Of a stretch of DNA of 64,000 nucleotides, positions 13,991 through 27,984 are shown piece by piece. Source of the DNA: Colius striatus (taxonomy: Eukaryota > Chordata > Aves > Coliiformes > Coliidae); assembly GCF_028858725.1 (NCBI RefSeq), contig NC_084771.1:3128915-3192914 (forward strand). Direction: 5' to 3'. How positions within the stretch are numbered: the first letter of the stretch is position 1; the number at the start of each line of letters is the position of its first letter. The position numbers and the translations under genes are program-made. A model generated the notes under the pieces. The model saw only the letters and a program-made list of their open reading frames with translations, did no database searches and was not told the origin of the DNA.

Positions 13991-16900
13991 AAATTATATC
14001 TATCAGTCATAGAGAGGAGGAGGGGAAAAGAAAAACCTGTAGGAAAGATTTAGTGTAAAGTAAGGACTGATAGCAGCCTTATTGAAACACTAACATTAAT
14101 TTACCAATCCAAATGGGGGATATTTTGCAAAGGAGAATTAAAAACACACAAAGTAAAGCAAATGGGTCAATTTGTAAGGAGCAAAAAAGGAAACTGGGCA
14201 AACAAACTATGCTGTGTCAGAGGCAGCCAGAAATGCAATTAGGAAGAAGTTCCTCACATCCAAGGAGGTGAGGCGTGCCTCACTTCCAGTCACAGCTCCA
14301 CATTCCTCCCAGGCTTTCCCATTCACCTCATTTCTCTAGCACTGGTGTGCTGCTTTTGTGCATGGGAGCTCCTCCAAAACCATCCTTAGCCTCCTAACAT
14401 TTTTCATGTGCACTGTTAGCTACTTGCATCCTGGCTATTCCTTTCCAGGCTAGTGGGAATCAGCCCCTACCACCCATGTTGCTACACAGCAAAAACATAA
14501 TGATGCTTGCTGGGAAAATCTTTTAGTGTCCTCTGCTTTTCCAGTGAGTATAAACAGCTTTTCCAGGATCTGCACCCTGATTTGCAAAGTTTAGCCTGTA
14601 AGGCAACGACAGCTCCCTCTGCAGCTGCATCACACATTTGGAAAGGCTTTGGTCTTGGTGTGCTCTGTAAACAACATCTCTCTCTGCTAGATGTGCTGCT
14701 GGCCTTGTAAGCATGCCCTGGGCCTCCCTTCCTGTTTGCTATTCTTCAAGCATGACTCCTTTCCAGAATTGTTCTGTAAATTCCCTGTCACCTGCTTTGT
14801 CAGATCTCTCCTCCAGATCTGCCTGCATGAAACAGCCACCTGACAGGAGGCAGACAGGTCAGCAGGAAATGCTCCTTCAGAATCATGAAGATGCTCCAGA
14901 AACTCTGCTCTTCCTCTGCCATTAATTCTGCCTCTCCTTTTCCCAATTATTTCCCCCTGATGTACTTCCTCCCTCGGATGGGAACAGGAAACACTCAGAG
15001 GCAAGGACCACGCCTTCTGGTTTGTCCTCTCACAGCAGCAAACATAATAGGACATAAGGCTTCATGGGCACTGCTTGATGTCATTGTCATTAGGGGCACT
15101 AAGTATTAAAATCAGTTAACAAACAAACCCCAGTTGGAGCTGATTAGGTTGTCAGTGCAGGAGCATAAACATGCAGGGTGTACACAATTCAAGCCACATT
15201 GCCTTGGTGTATTTTGCCTTCTATTTTGATCTCCTCCTGCTTACAGTTGTCTTTAAATAGCCTTTTCCTCTACTTAATATCAGAGACTTTTTGCCTGGCT
15301 TGCTGTCCTTCCAGCGAACTAAGCACTGGTGTAGAAGTGTCTACTGATGGCACCTTGTGGCTAAACCAGAGAAATGCTTGGGCATAGAAGCGAGCACGAA
15401 GTAAAGCAGGGAAACATTAAGGCAAGGCTATAATGTGGAGAACATAACCCATAGTGACTGCTGCAAAAAAACCCTGATGTGACACTGTAAATCTTTGCAG
15501 ACACTTCCTTGGCAAGACACTGCACAAACCCTGCCTGCTGCCAGAGCACCAAGAGCTGCTCCTCCATCCCCCCCCCAGGCCCCCTTAGAGTCTGGGGGTG
15601 CAAACAGGGACTTGGCCTAAAATCCCACTCCAATTGAGCAGGGGGAAGGGGCCTGAGGCTTGCACTAGGTGAAGTGAACCGGCAAATCCAACTAATCCAC
15701 TGTGTGAGAGGGTGAAAGGACCCAGGCTTTATCTGCTAGCCAGAACCCCTGAGGTTAATGCCAGCTTTGCTGGGTGGCCTTCGACTCTGCAGAAGAGAAA
15801 ATCAGCCTGAACCCAGGGATGGGTTTCTGGTCTGCACTGGTCAGCAGAAACACTGATCTTCATTGCAGCTCTTTCTGCAGTACCTGCTGCCATGGGCTGG
15901 GAGGTAACAGATCTGAAAGGTATTGGAGAGACTTTGAATGCTTGTTTGATCACTGTTTCTGGAGGCACATGGTGATCTATTTGGTCCTTGTGCCTCTAGA
16001 TTCTCCCCTGAAAGCAGTCAAGAGTGGGCAGCAGGTCCTGAATGGGCCCAGACCTGCAAATCAGCTGCTAGTTTGCAGTCGTGGCCAGGACTCAGTATGG
16101 TCTGACCAGAGCCAGTAAGGTCACTGGGTCCTTACTGACTAGTTCAGGCACAAACCCTGATCAGGAGAGCAATCAGCAAGGCACAACCAGGGCTGAGCAT
16201 ATACCAGTGCTGGCTCTGTTGGTATTAATTGCAACCATGTTCCCACACACAGAAGTAGCTGAGAGGATTCCCACAATGTGATGAGTAACAATGGTGGGAT
16301 TAAGAGACAACAAAGGACACAGATGTGCCCTGAGGATAAAGGATATTTGGCATCAAGCAGTGTCATGTGAGATGGAACCTAGGCAGAGAGCAACACCCAG
16401 GAGGGTGAGGTAAGGTACAGGCAGATGGGATACCTAAGCCAACCAAAGAAATGCTGTGACCACATGAAGAAGGCATGACATTGTTCCAACCAGTAGGCAA
16501 TAACAAAGCTGATTTAAAACAAGGCTGCCTCTCATTTACTATGTTTTCTCCACTTTAATTGAGTCCAATCATTTCATTTCTACCAATTTAGGTATTTATC
16601 CTCCATGTCTCTCTAGGTCCTGCTCTATTTTGTCTTGTCTTTTATCTTTATTATGCCACTAGCATAATTCCCAGATGTTTTGAAGCCCTTTTGAGAGCTA
16701 GCTCCCAGTTTCTGTCCCCCAAGAGCTTTCAGTATAAGTAAGCAGAATACATATCACTGTAACTCATTATTGCAGCATCTAAGTGATCTAAATCCCCACT
16801 CTAGATGTACATCTCTATGATGCAAAACTAGGGAGGTTCATTTCAAGTTTGAAGGCCTGGAAACAAATTATGCTACAGCTGGATATGTGAAATCCTGAAG

Positions 16901-17779
16901 GAGTAACAAAAAAGGTGAACTTTATCTTTGACAGGTAGACTTAGAGATGCTCATCAGACTATGGTCTTCAGAGCTGATCAGACGTCATGCGAGATGTCAA
17001 AGCTCTACATCCAAGGCAGAATAAGTTCCCCTCACTGTCCATCCAGAGGTTGATGCATCTGGATTAAAAAGCACATGAGGCTCCCAACAACCAGAACAGT
17101 TCATAGGCAGCAATACAGAACACAGAAAACATTCTTGTGCTAGACTGCACCTGCAGCTATATCAATACATTGTGTTTTCCACAGCCTCCACAGTACTGCA
17201 ACACAGTGACTCTCAACAGCTTCAACACACACAGATTTTGCATACAGTGATACAAAGGTGTCCTGTCAGGCAAATGTGAGGCTTTCCAATCCAGCAGAGG
17301 CAGAAATAATCTTTTACTGATTATAAAAATACCCCAAACTTAATGAAAAGTCGTGCTGTGGTATGAGAAGCAAAATGAGAGACTGAGAAAGGAGATTCAG
17401 CAGTAGCTGCTGTAAATGTATCACTTTCTTTTTAGAAAAGCTTCTTTTCCTTTCCACCTTCTGCCATAAAAATGACTCTTGCCATTTGAGTACTAATGTT
17501 TGTCCTATCTCTGCTTTATATTAAAGGAAATTAACACCAACAGATAAAGAATAAAAACCTCACATCAAAGAGAACTTTTACCTGGAAAAGAAGAGAGAGC
17601 TAGAACGAAGGCCACAAAAGACTTCACTACTCCATATTACCTGCAAGATGTTCAGATACCACTGTGATAAGCAGCCTCACAAAAACTTGGGAAAGGTTGA
17701 TGGCTAAAATTGGAATAATTCTTTTTTTTTCCAAAGTAGATGTTTCACTGCTTCTTTGAAATTGTAAAGCTAAAGGCTC

Positions 17780-18200
17780 CTCTTTACCTTTTTGTGTAAA
17801 TAACTTCCTTTGCCTGGGGTGTTCATCATCGGTTTGACCTTAAAATGCATGGCAGTGTTCTTAGCAATATTCAATCAATGGTAGGATTAAAGGTGAAATC
17901 AGTTACACAGAGGAAGCCTACTGCTGTTTCACCAGTGTGGTGGCTCTAATCTCCCTCCGAGAGACTAAAGATCATAACTGATTTACTTCTCTTCCCTGGG
18001 GAACAATTTTCTGTAGCCTGAAGCAATCAGGAAACAGACTGAATTGGCTTTAATACCCATCTGCCTTAGGGGGGAAGAGACTGTGAAAAGCTACTAGGTT
18101 GTTTCTTCTTCATACTTGTAATTAAATAAACGATGACAAATTTGACAGGCAGAATTTCTAGCAGCACCAGTTGTCTTAAGGTTTCTGACTCACTGTGTAA
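17780..18200. promoter_or_regulatory. Candidate conserved non-coding element with FOX and homeodomain motifs
   Basis: Contains a forkhead-like GTGTAAATAA (about 17,795), GAACAATTTT (about 18,001), GTAATTAAATAAACGATGAC (18,118 onward) and TTGACAGG (about 18,143). Repeat-free and balanced in composition. Motif evidence only. Confidence 0.3.
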
Positions 18201-20599
18201 TTGATATATAGCAGCTATTCCCAAGCAGTGCTGGAGAATATTTAAGCATTCAAATCAGTGATCTTCACTCCATGCCATGATTTAACCTATTGGCAACATA
18301 CCTCTAATTGTCACACCTACCAAGAGACAAGAAAATCACTTTTTCATGGCTGTGAGACACGTTGAAGCACGAGTATATGGGGCTTACTTTGATGAGGTTT
18401 TTTGCTCTGACTGGGACTTTTCTATTATTCCAAGAATGCTAGGCATGTAAATGAGATGGCATCGATATAATGGAGAAACAAACCTTAGAAGTGGCACCTA
18501 AAAAGTTTTCCTATCAGAGCAAGACAACCTGGGACTATGAAAGTGTTTTGGTATAGATTGATATCAAAGTACAGCTGAAGTAACAGCTTAGTCAATCAAC
18601 TTTTCTTCCTTAAATGTTTCAAAGCTATGCCAAAGACAAAGAAGGTGTCGAGTTTTTCTCTGGCAAACTTTCTGCAATTCAACACATTTCCCAGAGCTGT
18701 CATAACATCAAAATAACAGCATTTCATGAATTAAACCCAAGTTTGGATTTTAGAGTGTCTAGAAAGCACAGGAGAGACAAGAGGGTTGCTGTCAGGACAG
18801 TCATTTCAAATATGCTGCTGTCTACATTTCTCATCTGTGTACCCCAGCGAGAGACGTTTTTAAATACTCCATGGGAAGGGGCAGTGAACTCAGGACTTTT
18901 CAGTTTACTGTGTTAGATTCAGAGGCATGTTTTGTCACATGAGCTCAGCTGAAGCAGTTGATAATCACAGACAGCTCTGATGTTTTTTCATAATTATTAA
19001 ACTACTTTTAGGCTTATTCATATGTTATTGGAAGAAAGCAAAGAATTTAAGAAATGCTTTGGTTTCTCTGCCCAGGCTTGTTGCCAAATGATACTGAGGC
19101 CTGACATCCTGGCATTCAGAGGTGAAAGAATTGCTACTATGCCTGCAAAGTGTTTTTAAAGCCCAGTACCAACCCCCCAGCGGTGCAGAGGATGGTGTTG
19201 CTTGAACCTCCTTCACAGATGGAAACATAGAGATGGAAATACAAAGCAGGTTTTCTCAAAAACATGCACTGATATTTCTACCCAGCTTGAGGTAACTCAG
19301 CAATAACCTCCCAAGAGGTATCTGCAACTCTGGTTAGGACACCTTTGATGAATAACCCACTTCAGGTGAGCCACGCTTCCAAAAATAGCATTACTGAAGA
19401 GTTTGCCTATGAAAATGGTTTAATCCTTTGTAGGACCAAAGATGAGAAGCTGAATTATGTTTATCAATGTCAGAGGACAATACAGTAGAATTAGCACCAG
19501 CTCTTTGGTCCACACTGCCTGCTGCATACAGTTAGTAAGGAAATACAGAGGAGATGACCCTGGTAATCAGCTGTGGAAAGCACATTTACAGGCTTTCCTT
19601 TTCAACAGCCACCCGTTCCAACAAAACCACACAAGTCTGCTCTAAGCTCTGAAGTTAAGATTGCTCTCTGTGAAAATCTATTCTGTAACTTGCACCAACA
19701 AAGAGAAGTTGGGACAGATTCTGCAACAGAATCTTTTGTACTTCTCTGGTGCCTGAAAATGTGGAGACATCTGAGGGACACCAGCCCTAATTAATTCCCA
19801 GGGCTATTATGATGAATTATTCCAATCAAAGAAATAAAGGAGATAAATAAAACAAACAGCAAGTAAGAATTGAATGGGAAGTTGAACACATAATGCCACT
19901 TGCCTGAAGATTTTTGCTTTGCCAAATTGATAGCAAGGAGAGTTGGTGGATGCACTTCCATGTCCCATTCTGTACTCAGTTCTTCTACCGTTCTTCAAAA
20001 ACATGGGAGGTGTTTCAATTGTGTATTGTACATTTTTCATTGGGTTAAAAGAACATCAATATTTAGCTACAAACACCCAAGGTGAGGCATCTTCCTGAGG
20101 GCTAAACATTTACCTGTGCAAGAGTCGAGTGATACAAAGGGCCAAGAGTGACTGCATAAAACTTGTCCGTGCTGATATTGCTGACAGAGAAAACTATGCA
20201 GCAAGCAAAATCTATTCTGCCACTTTTGTACTAACATTTGAACAATTCACATATATTCCAAGACTTACTTGTATAGATAGCCTTTAAAAAAGTGTTAACA
20301 TATAAAAAACATCCTTTTTTCAATCTTTAATTCCCATTCCCCTATTTCTCTTCTGCACCTGCTTTTTATTGCAATAGCCACAGGCTGTAATAAGACAGCA
20401 GTGTGGCTTCAAGCCTTCATACAAAGGAAGCTCTGTCTGAGCCAGTTACTCATCCACATGACATGATAGCTCCCATTTCCTCCTCAGCCTTGCTTTCCCA
20501 GAGCAGTGACAGAAACCACATTGCAGAACTGTCAAGATCCTAAAACCTGATTGTTAAGTGCCAATTACCTCGATTAGGTTTCCCTAAAAAAGGGAAGGG

Positions 20600-20621
20600 A
20601 AAAAAAAAAAAGAGAGAGAGA
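20600..20621. repeat. Poly(A) plus (AG)5 simple repeat
   Basis: A run of about 12 A followed by GA/AG dinucleotides. No associated retrotransposon sequence is visible upstream. Confidence 0.85.
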
Positions 20622-23600
20622 TGTGGACTGAAGATTTACCTGCTATGCTCCAACTTGATAAACTAGAACTCAAACACATCTTGTCTGCACACAGATCCCA
20701 CCCATAGATCTGCTCAAAAACCTCACAGTTGTTTCACTTTGGCTAAGAAAATTGCACCCAGAATAAATCACTTACAACAAACTTTCCTGTTGCTTTTACA
20801 GTGGTTTGAAGGACATATTTATCTTCAAAGTAGAGTTACCTGTAAAAATGTAAAGATATCTGAGGTTATTCAAAATTTGCCAAGGGAAACAACAATTCCA
20901 CCTGTGGAGAAATGTAAAACCAGAGTGATTCTGACACCAAACAGGAGGCAGTCAAGAGTAAGGCTGTTGTGCCTCTGAAACTCACAGCACTGGGGTATGC
21001 TCAGTATTTAGAAAGACCTAACACAGTCTTTATCCTTCACCTGAAGGGATGTCCAGTTCCTCTGAAGACCAGCTCCACCACAACCTGCACACAGACCTGA
21101 TGTTCAATCCTCAGATCTATTTACTCAGTGGCTAATGCCAGCATGGTGATGACAAGAAGCTAAGGGAATGAGGTCAAAGAAGTACAACTGCTACCCTGGG
21201 GCACAACTCCTCAGCCACCCACATGCCATGGGGACACAGCTTCTCTTGCCTCCCTGAGCATAAGCCACAAACGACATCATGCAGGGCACAACATAACACC
21301 ATGGATGGACAAGTGTGGCCTCACTACTTCAGCACTCAGTCCTGCTGAGTGCTTGGCCTGTCACCTTCCTCCTTGAGCATCGTCATGCACCAGCTGCATG
21401 AGCAACACAGCTCACACATCCCAGGGCCTGTGGCTCTGAGGGGAGCACTGGGAGCTGCAAGTGAGGGAGGTAGCACTGAGGATCTGCTCCTGCACAGCAG
21501 AGGGACAGATGCACATCTACATGCACATGATTAACTTCTACATGCACAGAAATGAAATAATTTCATTAGTCTTCAGCTGGCTAATTTTTTCTCTCAATTG
21601 AATGCAAGTAACTTCTCAGTTCTTCAGTGAGGTTGTGGGAAGTCACTGCTCAGTGACTTTGTATCTTAATAAAGATACAAGGGATGCAAAGTACATCTTC
21701 AGGAGGGCTCTGCCATCTTACTACAAATACCAAAAGTTCTGGTCTAAGTTAAACCAGTGGGGCCAGGACTGTAATCCTGCACAAGCAAAACAGCAGGAAC
21801 CAAAATGCTTTTCTATTCCAAGGGGATGTTTTTGTGTAGCAGCTATAGCTGAAATTCAGCTAATGGCCCGAGGTAGCTGTGCAGTCTGGTAAACTCTTGT
21901 GGCGTGTATTTTCAAGCTACAAATTTAACTGTGACACTCATTATGCACCATAGAGAGTACAAATCATCCCATTTCACATCAGTATGCCTCTCCTGACCCT
22001 CTGTTTATTTTTCTCCTTTTAGTTAATCACTTTCACTTTCTGTGTCCCCCTGGTCCATTTGTGCCACAGTGCTGTGGATGACACAGAGCTGCATGTGAAA
22101 AGAAAGAGAACAGTGATCATTTTTATTTAGTTCTGTTATGTGGCTCATTGTTGAACACAGAAAATCGTTTTTCTAGAAAGAAAGTCTCTGGCTCATCAGC
22201 TGAGAAGAATCTAATTATTTTCTCTTCAATTAAATTTAAAAGAAATCATTTTGAAGAGTCCTTGCAACCATTTTATCAGCCACACAACTCCCTCTGCACA
22301 TCAGAAGGTGACAGAGCAAACAGCTGGGAATTTCTGTACCCACTGGCAACCTGTTTCAGGGATTCTCCAGCACAGAACACCACCAGACACCTGGCTAGAT
22401 GTGACTATCCTCTGGGAAGATGCACCAGTAGTAACATTTCAGCACATTCTCCAAGGCAGAAACACCAACTGTAACCAGCCTGCAGGGTCAAAACTTCTTG
22501 CTCTCATAGATCACCAAGGAATGACATCTGGATATTACCACCAAAGGTTCATTCAGACTGGAAAAATCCATAGCTGATCTGATCTGATTCAGGGATCCTT
22601 CTGGCAAATTGCTGTAATGCTCCAAGCCTCAACTCTTCCACACAGGCTTGTCAGAAACCTGGAGCTGAATCCTAACGTGGCTATCCAGTGACCTGCTAAG
22701 TAACCTTACAGTGAGGATTGTATTGATTAATCATCTTTTCACCTGAACTACTGGTGTTCCTGAGCGAAACAAGCACTTCTGTAGGACTTGAGCAAGGGGA
22801 AAATGATACAGAAGGTGAGCATTCAACAAATAGTTCAAAAACCCTTTTCCTTCTGCAAAACAAGATGTCAAAGATACTGCCCTATTAACTTTTTGAAAGC
22901 TTTATCATGGAGTTTTGAAGAACAAGCTTCTGAACTCTAATTGATTGGGAGGGAAAAAAGATTAAAGGGTTAATTTTGCAATCTTTAAAATCCTGGAAAT
23001 GTCAGAAAGTCTCTGCATACACATCTCTCTATTTATCATGGGTTAATGCTACTAAAACTCAGATATTTGCCTCACTTACCTCCACTTTGGCAGACAAAAC
23101 AGGGAGATAAGAAAGTTGTGATGTTCTTTTGACCTTCTGCCAAAGGTAAGGACCACCTGTCGATCTGAATTTCCCTTGCAAATCTCCTGAAGCTGCAATA
23201 CTGAAACTGCACTGCTGGTGCCTGCTTTATCTCTGATTAGCCATCATTTGGGACAACTGTTCAACTGATGGAGCAAATGACTGCACTGAGCTGGCATTTC
23301 CTACCTCCCCATCACACAACTCTTTAGAATAATATCTCAATGCAACTAAAATGCAGTTGTATTTCTCCTCTCTCATCCAGTTCCAGGAGAACAAGAAAGA
23401 GGAAAGGAGGGGGGGGAAACTTATACAAAGGTTTATTTCTGTCATGTTGGAGAATGATATTGTATAACCTGGTGAACAATATTAGGTGGTCTCAAAGAAG
23501 TGTTTGTGGCTCAGGATACACTCCCAATTCTCAGAAAGGATGTTTCTCTCCAAAAGGCACAATATTTGCCCAAGAATATGGTTTTAGTCTGGTGGCAGGT

Positions 23601-24673
23601 TTTCTCAGGGTTTTCCTGAATAGCTGCCAAAAATCAGACCTAATGGTTTGCTATCTGTATTAAATATCACCTGGCATTCCCCAGTTTTCCCTAGAGATGG
23701 CTGCATTTTCTGTGGCAGACAGAGCAATCCGTGAGTACTGTCTGCCAGTCTCTGCTCCCTGAGAGTGCGCCACTGGAGTCGGATTACCAAGAGTGATTAC
23801 ACGTATTACTTGTCATCTCCTCTCTCCTCTTCATTTCCTTCCTTCACTAGACTATACCAGTTTAAAATGGACCTGATCCTTTGTTTTCTGTGGTGTCCAG
23901 CCCTCAACATGTGAGTGTGCTCAGACAAGTCTGTCTATTTGCTGTTGCTGTTAAGGTCAGCTTTACCTTTCTGTCAAAAACTCATTCACCTCCCTGTCTA
24001 TCCTTTTTTAATGTTGCTCGAGATAACAGATACTGGGAAAGCAGGATGAAAGTTTGTGTTGCTTCAGGCTAATTGTCTGGTCCTGTTTTGTTGGTACAGG
24101 CAAGTTCCTCCAGTCCAGGAATATATGCAAAGAAGCTGTAGGCAACTGTTCTGTTCAAGAGCTCTGCCTTAAACTCAGTGAAGCTGAGTTGTAACAAAAC
24201 TGAAATACAACCTTAAACAGAATGATAGCAGAAAGCATTGGAAGTGAGACCTGGAGAAAAAAACCACTCTGTACTCATCTCCCTGACTCATTTAAGTAGT
24301 ACACCAGTAAATATCAGGAATGCATCCCTTATATTTGATATTTTTCCCCAGGCATTTGTATCAACATCACTCTGGTACACAAATAAACCATTCAACAGCC
24401 TGCCAGTTTTTACTTTCCAACACTTATTTTCTGACTCTTATTTTACCACCTTGACATCATTGCCAGACATAAATAGCACCCTTTACAATAGATACAGATA
24501 GCAGATCCATAGGTGCCTGGGGCAGGGAAAGGTGAAAGGACTCAGATGCCACATTGTTATGTTCTTATATGTTTTGGTTTCCTCCCTGTGCAGACTGTGA
24601 AATCACCCATCATTGTGTATATTGATGGACAAGAGTGTAAAATGGTCAAACATTATTTAATGAAATTAGCCTC

Positions 24674-24711
24674 TGTGTAGATGTTTAAGAGATGTGTAGA
24701 TGTTTAAGAGA
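24674..24711. repeat. Perfect 19-bp tandem duplication
   Basis: Two exact copies of a 19-bp unit (TGTGTAGATGTTTAAGAGA) at 24674-24692 and 24693-24711. Perfect identity suggests a recent duplication. It lies 80 bp left of a CR1 fragment. Confidence 0.95.
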
Positions 24712-24794
24712 TACATTAATTTAGCAAAGGTTTTTCCTGATAATTCTCAGCATTAGTAAATAGTCTTTTATTATTTAAAAAAGACACTTGGAAA

Positions 24795-24876
24795 CATGAC
24801 CCTGCTTCTGCAATGGGGTTGGACTAAATGATCTCTACAGGTCCCTTCCACTCCCTACCATTCTATGATTCTATGA
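24795..24876 (+). mobile_element. CR1 LINE 3' tail fragment (about 80 bp)
   Basis: GGGGTTGGACTAAATGATCTC (about 24,817) followed by AGGTCCCTTCC and the ATTCTATGATTCTATGA tail. Strongly 5'-truncated copy in plus orientation. Confidence 0.9.
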
Positions 24877-26681
24877 GAAACATGCAGAAGATTCCTTGCC
24901 CTGCCATATTCTCAATATTGAACAGTAAAACTGTTCAAACCACGAGTCTGGCAGACCTAAGCCTCCGTGTTTGCAAACACACATTTGACTGACAAGCCAA
25001 TGAATGACGTCTTCTTTCAAATAATGTCCTTTTCCACTTCAAAAAGTGTGAGGTGTGGTGTAGAAATTCCTGATTGAAGAATTAAACAGGACCTAGGAGC
25101 TATTTAAATCAAATCTCCACAGAAACTTGTGTTTCACAAGATAAGCCTGGGAAACAAGAGCAATGACAGCTTGAGAAGATCATCTTACCAGATACAACCT
25201 TCTGTAAAAAGTCTGCAAGTCAAAATGAATGAAAAACTCCACTTAGAAAGCTGAAGCAAGCAGGAACTCACTGCAAGTGCTTTGCCAGACCTGAGATATT
25301 CTTAAAACAATGAAACTGAACCAGCAGCAGGTTTTACACCAGCCAGAGGAGAAAAACCTTCAGTAAGCTGCAATAACTGTTGGAGAGCTGGTTTTCTTGA
25401 GATAGCAAGAAGTCTTTGGTATGGCACTTATTTTGGAAAGTCACTTGCAGTAGCTGTGCATGAACACATGTAATGTACTCAAAGCTAAAAGCTGGATTTT
25501 GAGGAGTGAGTTGTGGCCATCAGTGCCCAGCTCACAGAAAGTGCCTGCACATAAACCTTGCAGATACTACTCAAACTACCCTCACATCTTGTCCTTCTGG
25601 AAAAGTGAGTTTCACCTACCTGGTTGCCTGGATCTGGCAAAGTCCAGTCTTCACCTTGATGGATAAGCAGGACACTGCCCTTTGCTGCAGAAAGCCCCTC
25701 TGCACTCCTGTTTTGAGAACACCACCTGAAAGGCAAAAGTACATCAGTCTACTGCAGTAAAAACAGTATATGCTGAGATGCACTCAGCTTATCATTACAG
25801 ATGCACTGCTTTTAATGTTTACAACAACAATAACGATTCTAATGGTGGCTGCCACTTCCTCTCCCTTTGGGAAAATTCACTCTGTCACCAAAATGATACT
25901 CCTTGTTGTAGTCCCACAAGCAGCAGCCACTTCCCTGCCCTTGGCTAGCAAGCCACAGGCAGTGGTGGCATTTTATGAGATGAATGGGGGGTGTTGCAGA
26001 ACACTCAAAGCTCCTTAAACAAAGTAAAATGTTAAGGCAGAAAGAGCTCACCCCACTGCTGATTTCCAGCACAAGACAACTGTACATGAAGAGGTAGAAG
26101 GGTGAGAATGCACAGGTACTGGGACTCAACTAGGGAGCTCAGCTTTCAGGATATCCTCACTACAAAATGGGTAGGAATCAACCTTAATTAATGACAGGCT
26201 TTAATCCACAGTCCCAATTGTGTAAGTAAAACACAAGTCTGCAGTATACACATGACATAAATGTCCTGTTGGGAGATAGCTGGCAGTAAGTAGACTAAAT
26301 ACCAGGGGTAATGCATGGTATGATACACTCTTATTCAGGAAGAAAGGGTTTGCTTGTATCAAAATGAAAGCCTGAGAACAGTATTACATCCTAAGACATA
26401 AGATAACAAGGCTAATTACATTTCTGTTAAAAAAGAGGAAATCTGGCTTTTAACTTCAGACAAATTTCCTTAATTACTCAAAATACCAGGTAAGAACAGT
26501 AGTCACACAGATCCCATTTCACAATGCATGCATGAGTTTTGCAACTGGAGCTCTATCACCAGTGTCAGGTGTTTGAGGAAGCTGTTGACAGTTACTTAAA
26601 AATAAGGTATCACAAATAGTAGAGAGCAGCATATCACATTGACCAAAATTGTTACAGTGCCACAGGAAGATTGTAACATCA
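24877..26681. other. Non-coding DNA between CR1 fragment and LTR
   Basis: No gene, RNA or repeat recognised. Open frames are all under 100 codons. Confidence 0.45.
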
Positions 26682-27187
26682 TGTCATGGTCTAACCCCAG
26701 CCAGTGATAGAACCCTTGGGCTGAGATAAGGACAGTTTGTTTAACTAAAATGAGATAAAGTATAATAATAATAAATTGTAGTTAAAAGTAATACAACAAA
26801 GGGAGAGAGAAACAAAACCAAAGAGGAAAAAAAACCACAAAATCCAAAAAAAGAAGTGATGTCCAGTGCTCACCAGTCCCTGAGTGATTTCCCAGCAATG
26901 ATCTGTCCCTCCCCAGCAGCTCCCCCAGGTCACACACTGCCCATGATAGCCCAGGGCATGGAACAGCCTGTGGCTGGCTGGGCTCAGCTCTCCTGGCCAT
27001 GCTCCCTCCCAGTTTCTACTTGCTGGCAGAGCACAGGAAACTGAAAAGTCCCTCACTTAGGACAAGGAGTACTTAGCAACAACTAAACATAAGTGTATAT
27101 CAACACTATTCTCACACTAAATCCAAACCACAGCCTGTACCAGCTATTAGGGAGAAAATTCACTGTGTCTCAGCCTAAAGCAGGGCA
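26682..27187 (-). mobile_element. Solitary LTR of an avian endogenous retrovirus
   Basis: A 506-bp unit with TG...CA ends. Read on the minus strand it begins TGCCCTGCTTTAGGCTG and shows the known segments GTGAATTTTCTCCC, TTTGGATTTAGTGTGAGAATA and TTAGTTGTTGCTAAGTA, an AT-rich TTATTATTATACTTTATC stretch, ACTGTCCTTATCTCA, and an end close to GGCTGGGGTTAGACCATGACA. This is the order seen in an LTR family abundant in many birds. There is no gag, pol or env next to it, so it is a solo LTR left by recombination. The region where the family has its TATA box reads GTGTGTGACC here, so the promoter looks decayed. I see no clear target-site duplication (ATCA on the left, CATG on the right), consistent with age. 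Confidence 0.85.
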
Positions 27188-27984
27188 CATGGCTTTCAAC
27201 CACATCCTCAGAAAGGAGAAAGTACAGTTCTTTGATCCATGTCTGCATTAGCTTTTACAATAACTCTAATGACTTCATATAATCTTTGGTTTCATTTCTC
27301 CATTTTACTTGACATAAGGTGGTCATTCTGAAATGTAATATTAAGGCTCTAACAAGTGTGAATAAGTGACAGAGAATTCTCCCAAACTTTGGTGACTACT
27401 CCACATCAGGCATTGCCCATACATGGTGCAGTACTCTGAAATGATGAAAACTAATTGGATTCCCTCTGAGGCTGCAGAATATTCCACACTTTCCATCTAT
27501 TGAAGCATAGACAGAGGCTCATCTTAGCAACTGGCCATAAATCTGAAGCAACTCTAGCAAAAACAAACTAACAAGGAACTTTTTCCTTGATTTCAAAGGT
27601 TAAAACTCACTTGGCTCTGTCCTCCCAGAATGCTTCTGTCTTTACTAAAGAGCAGAAAGCCACTGACCTCGGAGCTACAGTTAACAATTGCCACTAGGAT
27701 GAGACTGAAGGACTTCAAACACAGTATCTGTGAATGAAAGATGAGATCTTAATTATTACAGCCCTTTACTATAAACTAGAAATTACCAGTGCAATTCTCT
27801 AATAGCCACCTGATATTCTGCAGTAATTTTAGATCATTAGGAAATACCCTCTCCCATTGCAGCCAGTGACAGTGAAAGAAGTAATGCTAGGCACACTTTT
27901 TTGTTCTAAAAAGTGACACCAAGCAGCTAAACTGTTGTAGGAACTTCCCTCTATGTTTTGGTTGTATGTTTGCTTTCCCCCTAG

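Larger units (their letters stand above)
13991..24673. other. Non-coding gene-desert DNA
   Basis: Contains the candidate element at 17,780-18,200 and the simple repeat at 20,600. The segment 14,200-15,700 is somewhat less AT-rich and has frames of up to 122 codons on both strands without domains. A short CR1-like phrase near 14,240 is too weak to call. Confidence 0.45.

Noticed and set aside
14220..14290. CR1-like phrase (AGGAAGAAGTTCCTCAC)
   Set aside because: Too short and unaccompanied by other CR1 segments to call a repeat.
16287..16294. Isolated SOX consensus AACAATGG (also at 29893, 38722 and CCATTGTT at 35271)
   Set aside because: Single 8-bp matches are expected in 64 kb of AT-rich DNA. 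Without neighbours they are not listed as features.
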